Below are positions 53,401-61,578 of a DNA stretch of 64,000 bases, in pieces. The number at the start of each line of letters is the position of its first letter. Positions within the stretch are counted from its first letter, which is position 1. The notes below the pieces were generated by a model. That model was not told the DNA's origin, ran no database searches, and worked only from the letters and a program-made list of their open reading frames with translations. Source of the stretch: Streptomyces albus subsp. albus (GTDB lineage: Bacteria > Actinomycetota > Actinomycetes > Streptomycetales > Streptomycetaceae); the NCBI RefSeq assembly GCF_000725885.1, contig NZ_JODR01000017.1, forward strand, positions 124,001 to 188,000. The letters are read 5' to 3'. A program made the translations under genes and the position numbers.

Positions 53401-55063
53401 CCTGATCGACGGTGCCGGTGCCGGCGCCGGTGAGGGGCTGCGGCCCTGTGTGGAGCTGCCCCATGTGACCGAACACCTGGTGGCGGGCGACCCGGTGCGG
53501 ATGCGGCAGTTCGCCCAGGCGCTCAGTGCCGAGGTGAAGCGGCGCGCGGAGCTGATCGGGGACGAGCTGGGTTACGAGGAGTACGTACGGCTGTCGGCCC
53601 GCCCCGGCGGCCGGGTGGTGGCGCCGCGTCAGGCTCCGGAGCACGCCCGGGGCCGGAGCGAGGCGGGTCACCCGGGCGAGAGCGGGGTGCAGCTGCCCGC
53701 GCAGCCGTCCGCCGCCTCGGTGCCGGACGAGCGGGCCGCGATCCCGGCGGGCCGGGCACCGCAGCGGGCGGCCCGCACCGACGCCGCGGCCGGCGGCCGG
53801 GGCCCCGGCGACGGGACCTACGGCGACGGCACTTACGGAGGCGGCGCCACCGCACCGGGCGGCGGGCGCAGCCGCACCGACGGCTCCGGCGCATCAGGTG
53901 ACCGCACACCAGGCGACCGCATGCCAAGTGACCGCACATCAGGCGACCGCACGTCCGCCGACCGCGCACCCGGCGTCGGCGGCCGTGCTCCGGGTGGTGC
54001 CCGGGGCCGGGCCGAGGCCGCGTGGCACCAGCCCGGGAGCGGCCGGGGGCCGGACGACGGCACCCGTGGTGCGAGCGCCGTCAGCCGGGGGCCGGACGAC
54101 GGCGGGGCGGGCCGTGCGGGGCATGCCGCCGGTGGCCGGCCCGACCACGTCCGGGGCCGTGCGGCGGGCAGCGGCGGGCCGGGGGACGGCTCATGGGACG
54201 CGGCACGGGGTGCGTGGGGTCCGGACGAGGGCGACCGTGCGGGCGCCGACCGCGCCGTCCGCGGCCCGGCAGCGCAAGTCCCCCGCAACCCGGCGGGTGA
54301 CGCGCGGACGGCCGGCGGCGGCGCCCGCGGTACGGGTGCGGTGCCGGCACAGGGCGCCGGGGATGGCCGTCCCGCAGCGGAACGGCCCGGCGCGGAACGG
54401 GGCCCGGGGCAGGCCGAGCGGGGCGGCCGGGGCACCGCGCACCCGGCCGGCGTCGAACCGGACCGTACGCAGCGGACGTTGCGGCTGCGGCAGCGGGACG
54501 GCGAGCGCTCCGGCGGACCCCAGGAGGCGTCGGCGATCCCGTCACCGCTCGGACCGGACGGGGTGCCGCCCCGGCTGGTGGTGCTGGTGGACGACTTCGA
54601 CACGCTGGTGGACCCCGCGCTGGGCAACCCCGGCCGTCCGGCGGCCGGTTCGGTCGTCCGGGCGCTGGAGACCGTCGCCCGGTCGGGCGCCCGGCTGGGG
54701 GTGCACGTCGTCGCGGCGACCGGGCGTGCCGACCGTACGGCGGGCACCCTGCTGGCGCGGACGGCGGCGCTGCACGCCGAACTGACGGGCGGCGAAGGCG
54801 GCGAGGGCGGTACACCACCCGGCCGGGGCACGCTGTCGCCGGGCGGGGGCGGGCCGGCCGTGCCGTTCCAGGCGGGCCGGGTCACCGGCCGTATCCCTCG
54901 CACGGCGACGGTGCGCCCGACCGTCGTGCCGCTGGAGTGGACACGGGCCGGGGACCCGCCCGCGCGCCGGCAGGTGCGGGAGCTGGGGAACGGTCCGACG
55001 GATCTGGCCCTGCTCGCCAGCGCGATGGAACGGGCCGCGCAGCAGGCCGCCCGCTCCCGCTGA
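50435..55063 (+). CDS. FHA domain-FtsK/SpoIIIE ATPase (EssC/EccC-like), soluble
   Basis: 1542 residues. An FHA domain at about 150-242 (LGRSAEADVPLDDPDVSRLH, DSTNGTTLDGAP) binds phosphothreonine peptides. After a Gly/Pro linker comes a degenerate FtsK domain (about 480-860; its Walker A site reads GLAGPRARLTG with no Lys). A second domain has an intact Walker A, SGGPGAGKTELLRSLA, near 960. This second domain is interrupted by about 315 low-complexity residues (1052-1368, with GDR repeats) before Walker B (VVLVDDFDTLVD). The order FHA, dead ATPase, live ATPase recalls EssC of type VII secretion, but no membrane helix is seen. ATG at 50435 with GGAGG. Confidence 0.85.
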   Translation: MQIRLTVALAPRGARSAADPGEGGGTGTAPSYPVTYTNVLVTAPAGTVLSAVTGALATSAAAALAATPGAPGGPANTGRQARAGGEDGPQESVTVYAGTRRLDPHRQIIGEPPLLDGALVSLHAPVAPAALPAHGAAVTALTAYGSARARLHVVAGPDAGGIHLLQGGKVLLGRSAEADVPLDDPDVSRLHCAVTVTDGGAVTVTDLDSTNGTTLDGAPVGGRPVLFRPGATLRLGETALRLEAAGPAGATGGAAQHAPPTPPLALPTTPDGEGRLRLSRDAGAAGPSSPVGSVPGAGAVPSAPVAGPGHEIRQIGGGVPQAAPGDAAGAHAYASGGPFPDSAGTHASGIVPPPPRDPRETGPRKGKGLGAWARRFAGGGRTEPEDGQGSGHGDGHGAGPALVSEPPYASGGAAGSGGDGTAAGAGLPDGPTRYGAGTADGLAHGGHSPLPGGAPAPRLAPHEWAARWPDPAAVLLSALGPGPRLWERGPAHPDALTVRLGTTWRSDGQGEPVTVDLRRAGSLGLAGPRARLTGLARAVVAQLTALHGPSALEVVLLAADRSRDVAERQQDWSWLGWLPHLRPTHGQDCGLLTAYDRDQAAARVAELVRRLDAQETAPTTPVAPPAPPASVASGAATDAYGAPAGSHGAGATGVLPYGAGGAPAIPGTPGAEAAHSPSGPYAPSGSHAPSVAQSPSGARPGEGTPGVPGAAGGPTGPTGPGAGPVHGVPAGAGGAGSRPAGRLVQGAVVVVVDGDPGSAALRADVARLAREGARAGIHLVCLAETPSASPTSPVAATVEAADDACPAFPECGTVALLSGDVATAVQVLHRTAAPGAGGGYNPAAPVATADGVSAAWAERFARALAPLREPDGAAERAGIARPTVTLPDQCRLLDELGLARATPAALLARWSAQLAAPAGRAPLVFGAGPHGPLEADLSDVAPRTAEDGSAPVPGHALISGGPGAGKTELLRSLAASLAAGERPDRLALVLIDGAGAGAGEGLRPCVELPHVTEHLVAGDPVRMRQFAQALSAEVKRRAELIGDELGYEEYVRLSARPGGRVVAPRQAPEHARGRSEAGHPGESGVQLPAQPSAASVPDERAAIPAGRAPQRAARTDAAAGGRGPGDGTYGDGTYGGGATAPGGGRSRTDGSGASGDRTPGDRMPSDRTSGDRTSADRAPGVGGRAPGGARGRAEAAWHQPGSGRGPDDGTRGASAVSRGPDDGGAGRAGHAAGGRPDHVRGRAAGSGGPGDGSWDAARGAWGPDEGDRAGADRAVRGPAAQVPRNPAGDARTAGGGARGTGAVPAQGAGDGRPAAERPGAERGPGQAERGGRGTAHPAGVEPDRTQRTLRLRQRDGERSGGPQEASAIPSPLGPDGVPPRLVVLVDDFDTLVDPALGNPGRPAAGSVVRALETVARSGARLGVHVVAATGRADRTAGTLLARTAALHAELTGGEGGEGGTPPGRGTLSPGGGGPAVPFQAGRVTGRIPRTATVRPTVVPLEWTRAGDPPARRQVRELGNGPTDLALLASAMERAAQQAARSR

Positions 55064-55089
55064 GTCGCGCCCCGGGCACCTGCCGCGCA

Positions 55090-55149
55090 CACCCGACGCA
55101 CGCCGCGCCTCCGCCCGCGTACGGGCGGGGGCGCGGCGTGCGTCGGGTG
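55090..55149 (+). terminator. Large hairpin terminator after the FHA-FtsK gene
   Basis: 20-bp perfect outer stem (55090-55109 with 55130-55149), one G-U step, then a 7-bp inner stem around the tetraloop CGTA. It begins 27 bp after the stop codon. Confidence 0.85.
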
Positions 55150-55292
55150 GCGCTGTCGTGGTGGGCTCGTGCGCGGCTCCGGGCGGCGCCCGGGCCGGAC
55201 GGGCGAGGGGGCGCGAGCCCCGTCAACGGTGGCCCAACTGGCCCAGTCGCCCCAGGAGTTCGCAGGCGGCGGCGCATCGGCGCGGGCCGTCA

Positions 55293-55307
55293 GATCACGG
55301 AGTGATC
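55293..55307. promoter_or_regulatory. Candidate operator of the second sugar ABC operon
   Basis: GATCAC-GGA-GTGATC, a perfect 6-bp inverted repeat, 174 bp before the binding-protein gene. A possible -10, ATACTT, follows at 55311. Likely a sugar-regulator site; regulator unknown. Confidence 0.45.
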
Positions 55308-55480
55308 AAGATACTTGAGGCGGCACGAACAGTGTTGCCAGGGACGTGGCTCCGGGCGTACAAACATCCGCACAAGAAAGGTACGGCGCGCTGCCCGCAC
55401 GGCCTGCCGTGCCTTGCTCGACTCCCGTCCCGCCGGCGCGGCGACGGGGGACTTCATGGGGGAAAGGGACGGCTTGAACC

Positions 55481-56830
55481 ATGCGTATTCCGCGTGCTCC
55501 GCGCACGGCTCTCGCACTTGTCTCCGTCGCCGCCCTCACGCTCGCCGCTGCGGGCTGTGCCAAGGAGGACGAGGGAAGCGAGTGGGCGGCTTCGCACAAG
55601 CCGACCGTCGATCTCCCGAAACTCGACGGACAGAAGCTCCAGGTGGCGGCCGTGTGGACCGGCGCGGAGGAGGCCAACTTCCGCAAAGTCCTGGACGAGT
55701 TCGAAAAACGCACCGGCGCGAAGGTCGAGTTCGTGCCGACCGGCGACAACGTCGCCACGTACATCGGCTCCAAGATCGAGGGTGGTGCCCCGCCGGACGT
55801 GGCGATGCTGCCGCAGGTCGGCGTGTTGCGGCAGTTCGCGAAGAAGGGCTGGCTCAAGCCGCTGGGCAAGGAGGCCAGGGCCGAGTCGGCGAAGAACTTC
55901 AGCAAGGGCTGGCGTGACCTGGGCAGTTACGACGGCACGCAGTACGGCATCTACTTCAAGGCCGCCAACAAGTCCCTGATCTGGTACAACACCCAGGCGT
56001 TCGAGGACGCGGGGGTGGGCGAGGCGAAGGACTGGAAGTCCTTCGTGCGGGACGCGGAGACCCTCTCCGACTCGGGCGTGGACCCGGTCTCCGTCGGCGG
56101 CGCCGACGGCTGGGTGCTCACCGACTGGTTCGAGAACATCTACCTCTCCCAGGCGGGCCCCGAGAAGTACGACCAGCTCGCCGCGCACGAGATCAAGTGG
56201 ACCGACCCGTCGGTCACCAAGGCGCTCAGGACGCTGGCGCAGCTGTGGGGCAAGAAGCACCTCCTTGCGGGCGGCAACAAGGGCGCGCTCCAGACGGACT
56301 TCCCCAAGTCGGTCACCCAGACGTACGGCGACCTGGCCTCGCCGGACGCCGCGCTCGTCTTCGAGGCGGACTTCGTCGGCGTCAATATCGAGGGCGACAC
56401 CAAGGCCCGTATCGGCAAGGACGCGCAGGTCTACCCGTTCCCGAAGGTCGGCGCCCAGCCCCCGGTGGTGACGGCGGGCGACGCAGCCGCCGTGCTCAAG
56501 GACAGCAAGGGCGCGCAGGCCCTGGCCACGTTCCTGGCCTCCAAGGACGCGGCGGGCATCTGGGCCGCGGAAGGCGGTTTCATCTCCCCCAACAAGGAGC
56601 TGGACCTGTCCGCGTACCCCAACCAGCCGCAGCGTGAGATCGCCAAGGCGCTGATCGCGGCGGGTGACGACTTCCGCTTCGACATGTCCGACCAGGCCCC
56701 CGCGCAGTTCGGCGGCACCAAGGGCGAGGGCGAGTGGAAGGCCCTCCAGGACTTCCTGGCGAACCCGAAGGACATCGAGGGCACCCAGCAGGCGCTGGAG
56801 AAGGCCGCCGCCAAGGCGTACCGGAAGTAA
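55481..56830 (+). CDS. Sugar-binding lipoprotein of the second ABC importer
   Basis: 449 residues. Signal peptide with lipobox LAAAGC (Cys26). The family 1 solute-binding body shows LQVAAVWTGAEEANFRKVLD, PPDVAMLPQVGVLRQFAKKG, SLIWYNTQAFEDAGVGEAKD and FLASKDAAGIWAAEGGF. Comparable to binding proteins for alpha-glucosides and other oligosaccharides; substrate not determinable. Ribosome site GGGGAAAGG. 107 bp before the first permease. Confidence 0.9.
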   Translation: MRIPRAPRTALALVSVAALTLAAAGCAKEDEGSEWAASHKPTVDLPKLDGQKLQVAAVWTGAEEANFRKVLDEFEKRTGAKVEFVPTGDNVATYIGSKIEGGAPPDVAMLPQVGVLRQFAKKGWLKPLGKEARAESAKNFSKGWRDLGSYDGTQYGIYFKAANKSLIWYNTQAFEDAGVGEAKDWKSFVRDAETLSDSGVDPVSVGGADGWVLTDWFENIYLSQAGPEKYDQLAAHEIKWTDPSVTKALRTLAQLWGKKHLLAGGNKGALQTDFPKSVTQTYGDLASPDAALVFEADFVGVNIEGDTKARIGKDAQVYPFPKVGAQPPVVTAGDAAAVLKDSKGAQALATFLASKDAAGIWAAEGGFISPNKELDLSAYPNQPQREIAKALIAAGDDFRFDMSDQAPAQFGGTKGEGEWKALQDFLANPKDIEGTQQALEKAAAKAYRK

Positions 56831-56937
56831 CCGCGCCCGATCGCCCCCGTCGCGGGCCCGTACGTGCCGCAGCGTGCGCCGTACGGCTGCCGCGACCCGC
56901 AGCCCACTGACGGAACAGGACAGGGGAGAGGACCGTC

Positions 56938-59007
56938 ATGCCGACCCCGAGCAATCCCTCCAGCGGCGCGGCCGGAGGCATACCGGAGGAGCCCGGTGCG
57001 CCCCGGACCTCCGACGCCGCCGCGACACCCGACGCAGCCGTGACACCCGGCGCCCCGAAGAGCGAGCCGGGTGCCGCCTCCGCCGGGGGCGACGCCGCCC
57101 CGGGCGGGGAGTCCGCCGCCGACGGCGGTGCGTCCGAGGCCCCCGCGGCGCAGGCGGCGACCGCCGCCGCACCGACGAGCGCCACGGGCGCCGTACCGGA
57201 GTCCGCCACCGCGGAAGCCACGTCCCCGGAAGCAGCCGCCCCGGAAGCCGCCGACCCGAAGGCCACCGTGCCGGAGGCCGCCGTGCCGGCACCGGCGGCG
57301 AGCGCGGCGACAACGGCCGCGAAGGCGCCGGCCGCTGCGGCGGAGAGCGTCGCCGGCACGGCCTCCGCCACTGCCGCGCCGGAGGCCGACACACCCGCCG
57401 CGACCACGGCGGAACCGGCGGAACCGGCCGTGGTGGCGGCCTCCGCCACCAGCGAGACAGCCGCCTCCGAGGCGCCCGCCTCCGAAGCGCCCACCGCCGA
57501 GGCGCCCGCCTCCGAAGCACCCGGCGCCACAGGCCCGTCGGCCCCCAAGGCGTCCGGCACCACGGAGACCCCCGCCCCCAAGGCATCGGCCACCACGGAG
57601 GCACCCGCCACCCCGGCATCCGGCGCCACAGGACCGGCCGCCTCCAAGGCATCCGGCACCGCCAAGGCGCCCGCCCCCGGGGCGGCCGGGGCGGGGGGCG
57701 GGAAGAAGGGGCGGAGCATCGCCGCGATGCGCCGCCGGCCCTGGATCGCCGGGCTCTTCCTGCTGCCCGCGCTGCTGATCCTGGGTGCGCTCGTCGTCTA
57801 CCCGATCGTGTACTCGCTCTACCGCAGCCTGATGAACGCCGACGGCTCCGGCTTCGTCGGCCTGGGCAACTTCAAGGAGGTCTTCACCGACGAGGGCACC
57901 CTCATCGCCTTCCGCAACAATCTCGTGTGGGTCGTCGTCGCACCGGCCGTGTGCACCGCGCTCGGCCTGATCTTCGCGGTGCTGACCGAACGGGTGCGCT
58001 GGGGCACGGCGTTCAAGCTGCTGGTCTTCATGCCGATGGCCATCTCCATGCTGGCGTCCGGCATCATCTTCCGCCTGGTCTACGAGCAGGACCCCGAGCG
58101 CGGTATGGCCAACGCCCTGTGGACGACCGTGCACGACACGTTCGCCGACACCGCGCCGTGGCCCGACGCGCGGCCCCGCACCGACGCGCCGCTGACCGTC
58201 ACCGAGGGCGGCGCCTATCTGACCCGCGAGACCGTGGACGCCGCGAGCCCCGTCTCCCTCCCGCTGGTGGGCATCCCGCCGAAGGAGGCCGCCGGCGAGG
58301 CACTGGCGAAGAAGCCAGCGAAGGCCGCCGGCGGGAAGGTCACCGGCACCGTCTGGCTGGACTTCGTCAAGGGCGGGCGCAGCGAGCACAACGTGATCGA
58401 CCAGCAGGAGAAGGCCCTCTCCGGGATCACGGTGGAGGCCGTCAAGGACGGCCGCAAGGTCGCCGAGGCCACCACCGCCGACGACGGCACCTTCACCCTC
58501 CCGGCCGCCGCCGACGGCGCCAAGCTGCGGCTGCCCGCCGCGAACTTCGCCCAGCCGTACAACGGCATCGACTGGCTGGGGCCCGCCCTGGTCACCCCGG
58601 CCATCATCGGCTCGTACGTGTGGATGTGGGCGGGCTTCGCGATGGTGCTGATCGCCGCCGGCCTGGCCGGTGTCCCCCGTGAGCTGCTGGAACAGGCCCG
58701 GGTGGACGGCTGCAACGAGTGGAAGGTCTTCCGCAAGGTCACCGTGCCGCTGCTGGCGCCGGTGCTGGGTGTCGTCACCGTCACCCTGATGATCAACGTG
58801 CTGAAGATCTTCGACCTCGTCTACGTCATCTCCCCCGGCGCCACCCAACGGGAGGCGAACGTGCTCGCCCTCCAGCTGTATCTGAAGTCCTTCGGCGGCA
58901 GCCCCGACCAGGGGGTCGGCAGCGCGATCGCGGTGATCCTGCTGCTGCTCGTCGTGCCGGTCATGATCCTCAACATCCGCCGTCTGCGCAGGGAGTCCCG
59001 CCGATGA
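56938..59007 (+). CDS. Sugar ABC permease (MalF type) with disordered N-terminus and inserted outer domain
   Basis: 689 residues, more than twice normal. Residues 1-255 are Ala/Pro/Glu/Thr-rich with EAPASEAP and PKASGTTE-type repeats and no hydrophobic segment. The permease starts at RRPWIAGLFLLPALLILGAL (about 262). Between the early helices and the C-terminal ones, residues about 390-545 form an extra hydrophilic domain facing outside, ending in a carboxypeptidase-regulatory-like pattern (GITVEAVKDGRKVAEATTAD, GTFTLPAAADGAKLRL). EAA loop: EQARVDGCNEWKVFRKV. The ATGA overlap couples it to the next permease. Confidence 0.88.
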   Translation: MPTPSNPSSGAAGGIPEEPGAPRTSDAAATPDAAVTPGAPKSEPGAASAGGDAAPGGESAADGGASEAPAAQAATAAAPTSATGAVPESATAEATSPEAAAPEAADPKATVPEAAVPAPAASAATTAAKAPAAAAESVAGTASATAAPEADTPAATTAEPAEPAVVAASATSETAASEAPASEAPTAEAPASEAPGATGPSAPKASGTTETPAPKASATTEAPATPASGATGPAASKASGTAKAPAPGAAGAGGGKKGRSIAAMRRRPWIAGLFLLPALLILGALVVYPIVYSLYRSLMNADGSGFVGLGNFKEVFTDEGTLIAFRNNLVWVVVAPAVCTALGLIFAVLTERVRWGTAFKLLVFMPMAISMLASGIIFRLVYEQDPERGMANALWTTVHDTFADTAPWPDARPRTDAPLTVTEGGAYLTRETVDAASPVSLPLVGIPPKEAAGEALAKKPAKAAGGKVTGTVWLDFVKGGRSEHNVIDQQEKALSGITVEAVKDGRKVAEATTADDGTFTLPAAADGAKLRLPAANFAQPYNGIDWLGPALVTPAIIGSYVWMWAGFAMVLIAAGLAGVPRELLEQARVDGCNEWKVFRKVTVPLLAPVLGVVTVTLMINVLKIFDLVYVISPGATQREANVLALQLYLKSFGGSPDQGVGSAIAVILLLLVVPVMILNIRRLRRESRR

Positions 59008-59951
59008 CCACGCTGACCGCCAAGGGCGCCGCCTCCGAACCGGCGGCCCCGGCGCAGGAAACCGCACAGCCGAAGACCCCGCTCGGCAGCCGGCTGGCCG
59101 CACTGACCGGACACTGGGCGGTGCGCTTCGCACTCGTCGTCATCGGGCTGTTCTGGCTGCTGCCGACGGCCGGTCTGCTCAGTTCCTCGCTGCGCGACCC
59201 GGCGGAGATCTCCATATCCGGCTGGTGGAACATCTTCGACCTCAACGGCAGCTTCCCCTGGATCCTCGACAGGGACCAGCTGACCTGGTCGAACTACGAC
59301 GCGCTGTTCGCCAACGACCAGGTGATGGGGTCCTTGTGGACCACCGTGCTGATCACCGTGCCGGCCACCGTGCTCGTGGTGGTGATCGGCGCGCTCGCCG
59401 GCTACGCCTTCGCCTGGATGGACTTCCCCGGACGCGACTGGTGGTTCATGGTCGTCGTCGGACTGCTGGTGGTGCCCGTGCAGGTGGCGCTGGTGCCGGT
59501 CGCGAAGCTCTTCAACACCCTCGGCATCTTCGAGACGACGGCCGGTGTCGTCCTCTTCCACACGGCGTTCGGTCTGCCGTTCGCCATCTTCCTGCTGCGG
59601 AACTTCTTCGCGGAGATCCCCCGCGAACTGCTGGAGGCCGCACGGCTCGACGGTGCAGGTGAACTGCGGCTGTTCACCCGGGTGATCATGCCGCTGGGCG
59701 GGCCGGCCATCGCCTCGCTGGGCATCTTCCAGTTCCTGTGGGTGTGGAACGACATGCTCGTCGCGCTGATCTTCGCCGACTCCACCAATCCGCCGATCAC
59801 CGTCGCCCTGCAGCAGCAGATGCGGCAGTTCGGCAACAACATCGACGTCCTGGCACCCGGCGCCTTCATCTCCATGCTGGTGCCGCTGGTGGTCTTCTTC
59901 GCCTTCCAGCGCCAGTTCGTCTCCGGCGTCATGGCCGGTGCCGTGAAGTGA
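59004..59951 (+). CDS. Sugar ABC permease (MalG type)
   Basis: 315 residues with six helices. EAA loop ELLEAARLDGAGELRLFTRV. A 35-residue polar tail precedes helix 1. It starts inside the stop codon of the MalF-type gene (ATGA). No ATPase follows, so a shared ATPase of MsiK type is expected. Its last 23 bp overlap the convergent GtrA gene. Confidence 0.9.
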   Translation: MTTLTAKGAASEPAAPAQETAQPKTPLGSRLAALTGHWAVRFALVVIGLFWLLPTAGLLSSSLRDPAEISISGWWNIFDLNGSFPWILDRDQLTWSNYDALFANDQVMGSLWTTVLITVPATVLVVVIGALAGYAFAWMDFPGRDWWFMVVVGLLVVPVQVALVPVAKLFNTLGIFETTAGVVLFHTAFGLPFAIFLLRNFFAEIPRELLEAARLDGAGELRLFTRVIMPLGGPAIASLGIFQFLWVWNDMLVALIFADSTNPPITVALQQQMRQFGNNIDVLAPGAFISMLVPLVVFFAFQRQFVSGVMAGAVK

Positions 59952-60504
59952 ACCGCGGCCCGGTGGCGGCCCCGTCCGGGGTGGCCACCGGGCCGGCTCC
60001 CGGCCTCTCCGTCCGCCCCCGTTCCGTACGTACCGCGTCCGGAACGGGGGCGGACGCGTGCGAGAACACCAGCGTCCGGGTCCCCCAGAACCGCACCGCC
60101 GTGCCCAGCAGCAGCCCGACCCCCGCCCCCGACACCACGTCGGCGAGGACCGAGGTCAGGCCCAGCACATGGCGGGAGAAGGCCAGACAGCCCAGCTGGA
60201 CGGCCCCGCCTGCGGCGTTGACCAGCGTGAAGACGGCGAACCGCCGCCAGGCGCCCGCCGGGCGGCGCCCCCGCGCCCGGTAGGGGCCGAGAGCGTTGCC
60301 CACGTAGGCGACCGTCACCCCGGCGACGAACGAGCAGGCCTTCGCCGCCATCGCGTCCCAGCCGGCGGGGCCGCGCAGCAGCAGGAACCCGCCCAGGTCG
60401 GCGGCGCAGGCCAGCGCGCCGACCGACGCGAAACCGACCACCTCCGCCCACAGGGCCCTCCACCGCTCCTCCCCCGCCCGCCGGTGCCGGCCGCGGGGGC
60501 TCAC
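59929..60504 (-). CDS. GtrA-family membrane protein
   Basis: 191 residues with four hydrophobic segments. GFASVGALACAADLGGFLLL, FVAGVTVAYVGNALGPYRAR and AVFTLVNAAGGAVQLGCLAF are the GtrA core. GtrA proteins move or position polyprenyl-linked sugars; the mycobacterial relative Rv3789 sits beside dprE1/dprE2 and helps arabinan assembly. Here GTG at 60504 overlaps the UbiA stop (GTGA). The C-terminal 35 residues are polar. Confidence 0.85.
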   Translation of the reverse strand: MSPRGRHRRAGEERWRALWAEVVGFASVGALACAADLGGFLLLRGPAGWDAMAAKACSFVAGVTVAYVGNALGPYRARGRRPAGAWRRFAVFTLVNAAGGAVQLGCLAFSRHVLGLTSVLADVVSGAGVGLLLGTAVRFWGTRTLVFSHASAPVPDAVRTERGRTERPGAGPVATPDGAATGPRFTSRHRP

Positions 60505-61577
60505 GGTGCGGTGAGGGAGAGGGTGTAGAGGACGCACCAGCAGACCGCGGTGACGGCCAGGGGGCGGTCGCGCAGCACGACGTCCTCCGGCGAGCCGGCC
60601 GCGCCCCGGTCCACGAACACGGCGTACCGCAGCACGGCCAGGATCAGCGGCACCATCGACAACTGCCGCCACAGGGAGCCGGGCCCGGCGCCGTCGGTGC
60701 CCAGCGCCCAAAGGCAGTAGGCGAGGACGGCGACACCCGCGGCGAGCTGCCACACGAAGCGGAGGTAGCCGACCGAGTAGTCCCGCAGCAGGGCCCGGGT
60801 ACCGCCCTCCCCCTCCCCCATGAGGACCGCCTCGGAGTAGCGCTTGCCCGCCACCATGAACAGGGCGCCGAACCCGGCGGTGATCAGGAACCAGCGGGAG
60901 AGGGGGATGCCGAGCGCGAGACCGCCCGCCATGGCCCGCATCACGAACCCGGCGGTCACCACGGCCAGATCGACGACGAGGACCCGCTTGAGCAGCAGGC
61001 AGTAGGCGATCTGCATGACGACGTAGCCGGCCAGCACCGCGGCGGTAGCGGCGTTGCACAGCAGGGCGCCCAGGGCGGTCGCCGTCAGGGCGAGGAGCGC
61101 GCCGAGCCCGTAGGCGAGGGGAACGGGGACGGTGCCGGCCGCGACGGGGCGGCGGCACTTGTCGGGGTGGGCGCGGTCGGCTTCCACGTCGCGGGCGTCG
61201 TTGAGCAGGTAGACGGCGGACGCGGCCGTGGTGAACAGCACGAAGACGAGGGCGAGTCGCAGTGCGGTGCCCGCCGAGCCGAGCTGTCCGGCGGCGGCGG
61301 GAGCGGCGACCACGAGCAGGTTCTTGGTCCACTGCCGGGGCCGCACGGTGCGCAGCAGCCCGCCGGCGAGGGTGCCGCCGATGCCGCCGCCCTCACGGGT
61401 GGCGGGCTCGCGGACGGCCGCTTCACGCATGGCCGGCTCGCGGACGGCCGACCCGCGAGTGGCCGCTTCACGGGTGGCCGGCTCGCGGGTGGCCGGACCA
61501 CCGGTCGCGGGCTCGTGGGGGGCGGGGGCGGAAGGGTCCCGCCGGGGTGTTCCGGTCAGGGTGAAGCGTTCACTCAT
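60501..61577 (-). CDS. UbiA prenyltransferase, decaprenyl-phosphate phosphoribosyltransferase-like
   Basis: 358 residues. The prenyltransferase Asp motif is LLNDARDVEADRAHPDKCRR, whose NDxxD and HPxKxxRP parts match the Rv3806c group that joins PRPP to polyprenyl phosphate. RPRQWTKNLLVVAAPAAAG is the typical N-terminal start of that group. About nine membrane helices. Residues 23-62 are eight pentapeptide repeats of the PATRE type, absent from usual members. Overlaps the GtrA gene and follows the PAP2 gene with one base between. Confidence 0.85.
   Translation of the reverse strand: MSERFTLTGTPRRDPSAPAPHEPATGGPATREPATREAATRGSAVREPAMREAAVREPATREGGGIGGTLAGGLLRTVRPRQWTKNLLVVAAPAAAGQLGSAGTALRLALVFVLFTTAASAVYLLNDARDVEADRAHPDKCRRPVAAGTVPVPLAYGLGALLALTATALGALLCNAATAAVLAGYVVMQIAYCLLLKRVLVVDLAVVTAGFVMRAMAGGLALGIPLSRWFLITAGFGALFMVAGKRYSEAVLMGEGEGGTRALLRDYSVGYLRFVWQLAAGVAVLAYCLWALGTDGAGPGSLWRQLSMVPLILAVLRYAVFVDRGAAGSPEDVVLRDRPLAVTAVCWCVLYTLSLTAP
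61392..61511 (-). repeat. 15-bp tandem repeat encoding eight PATRE-type pentapeptides
   Basis: In-frame 15-bp units in the UbiA gene give PATGG, PATRE, PATRE, AATRG, SAVRE, PAMRE, AAVRE, PATRE. Length changes would keep the frame. Confidence 0.85.
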
Positions 61578-61578
61578 C

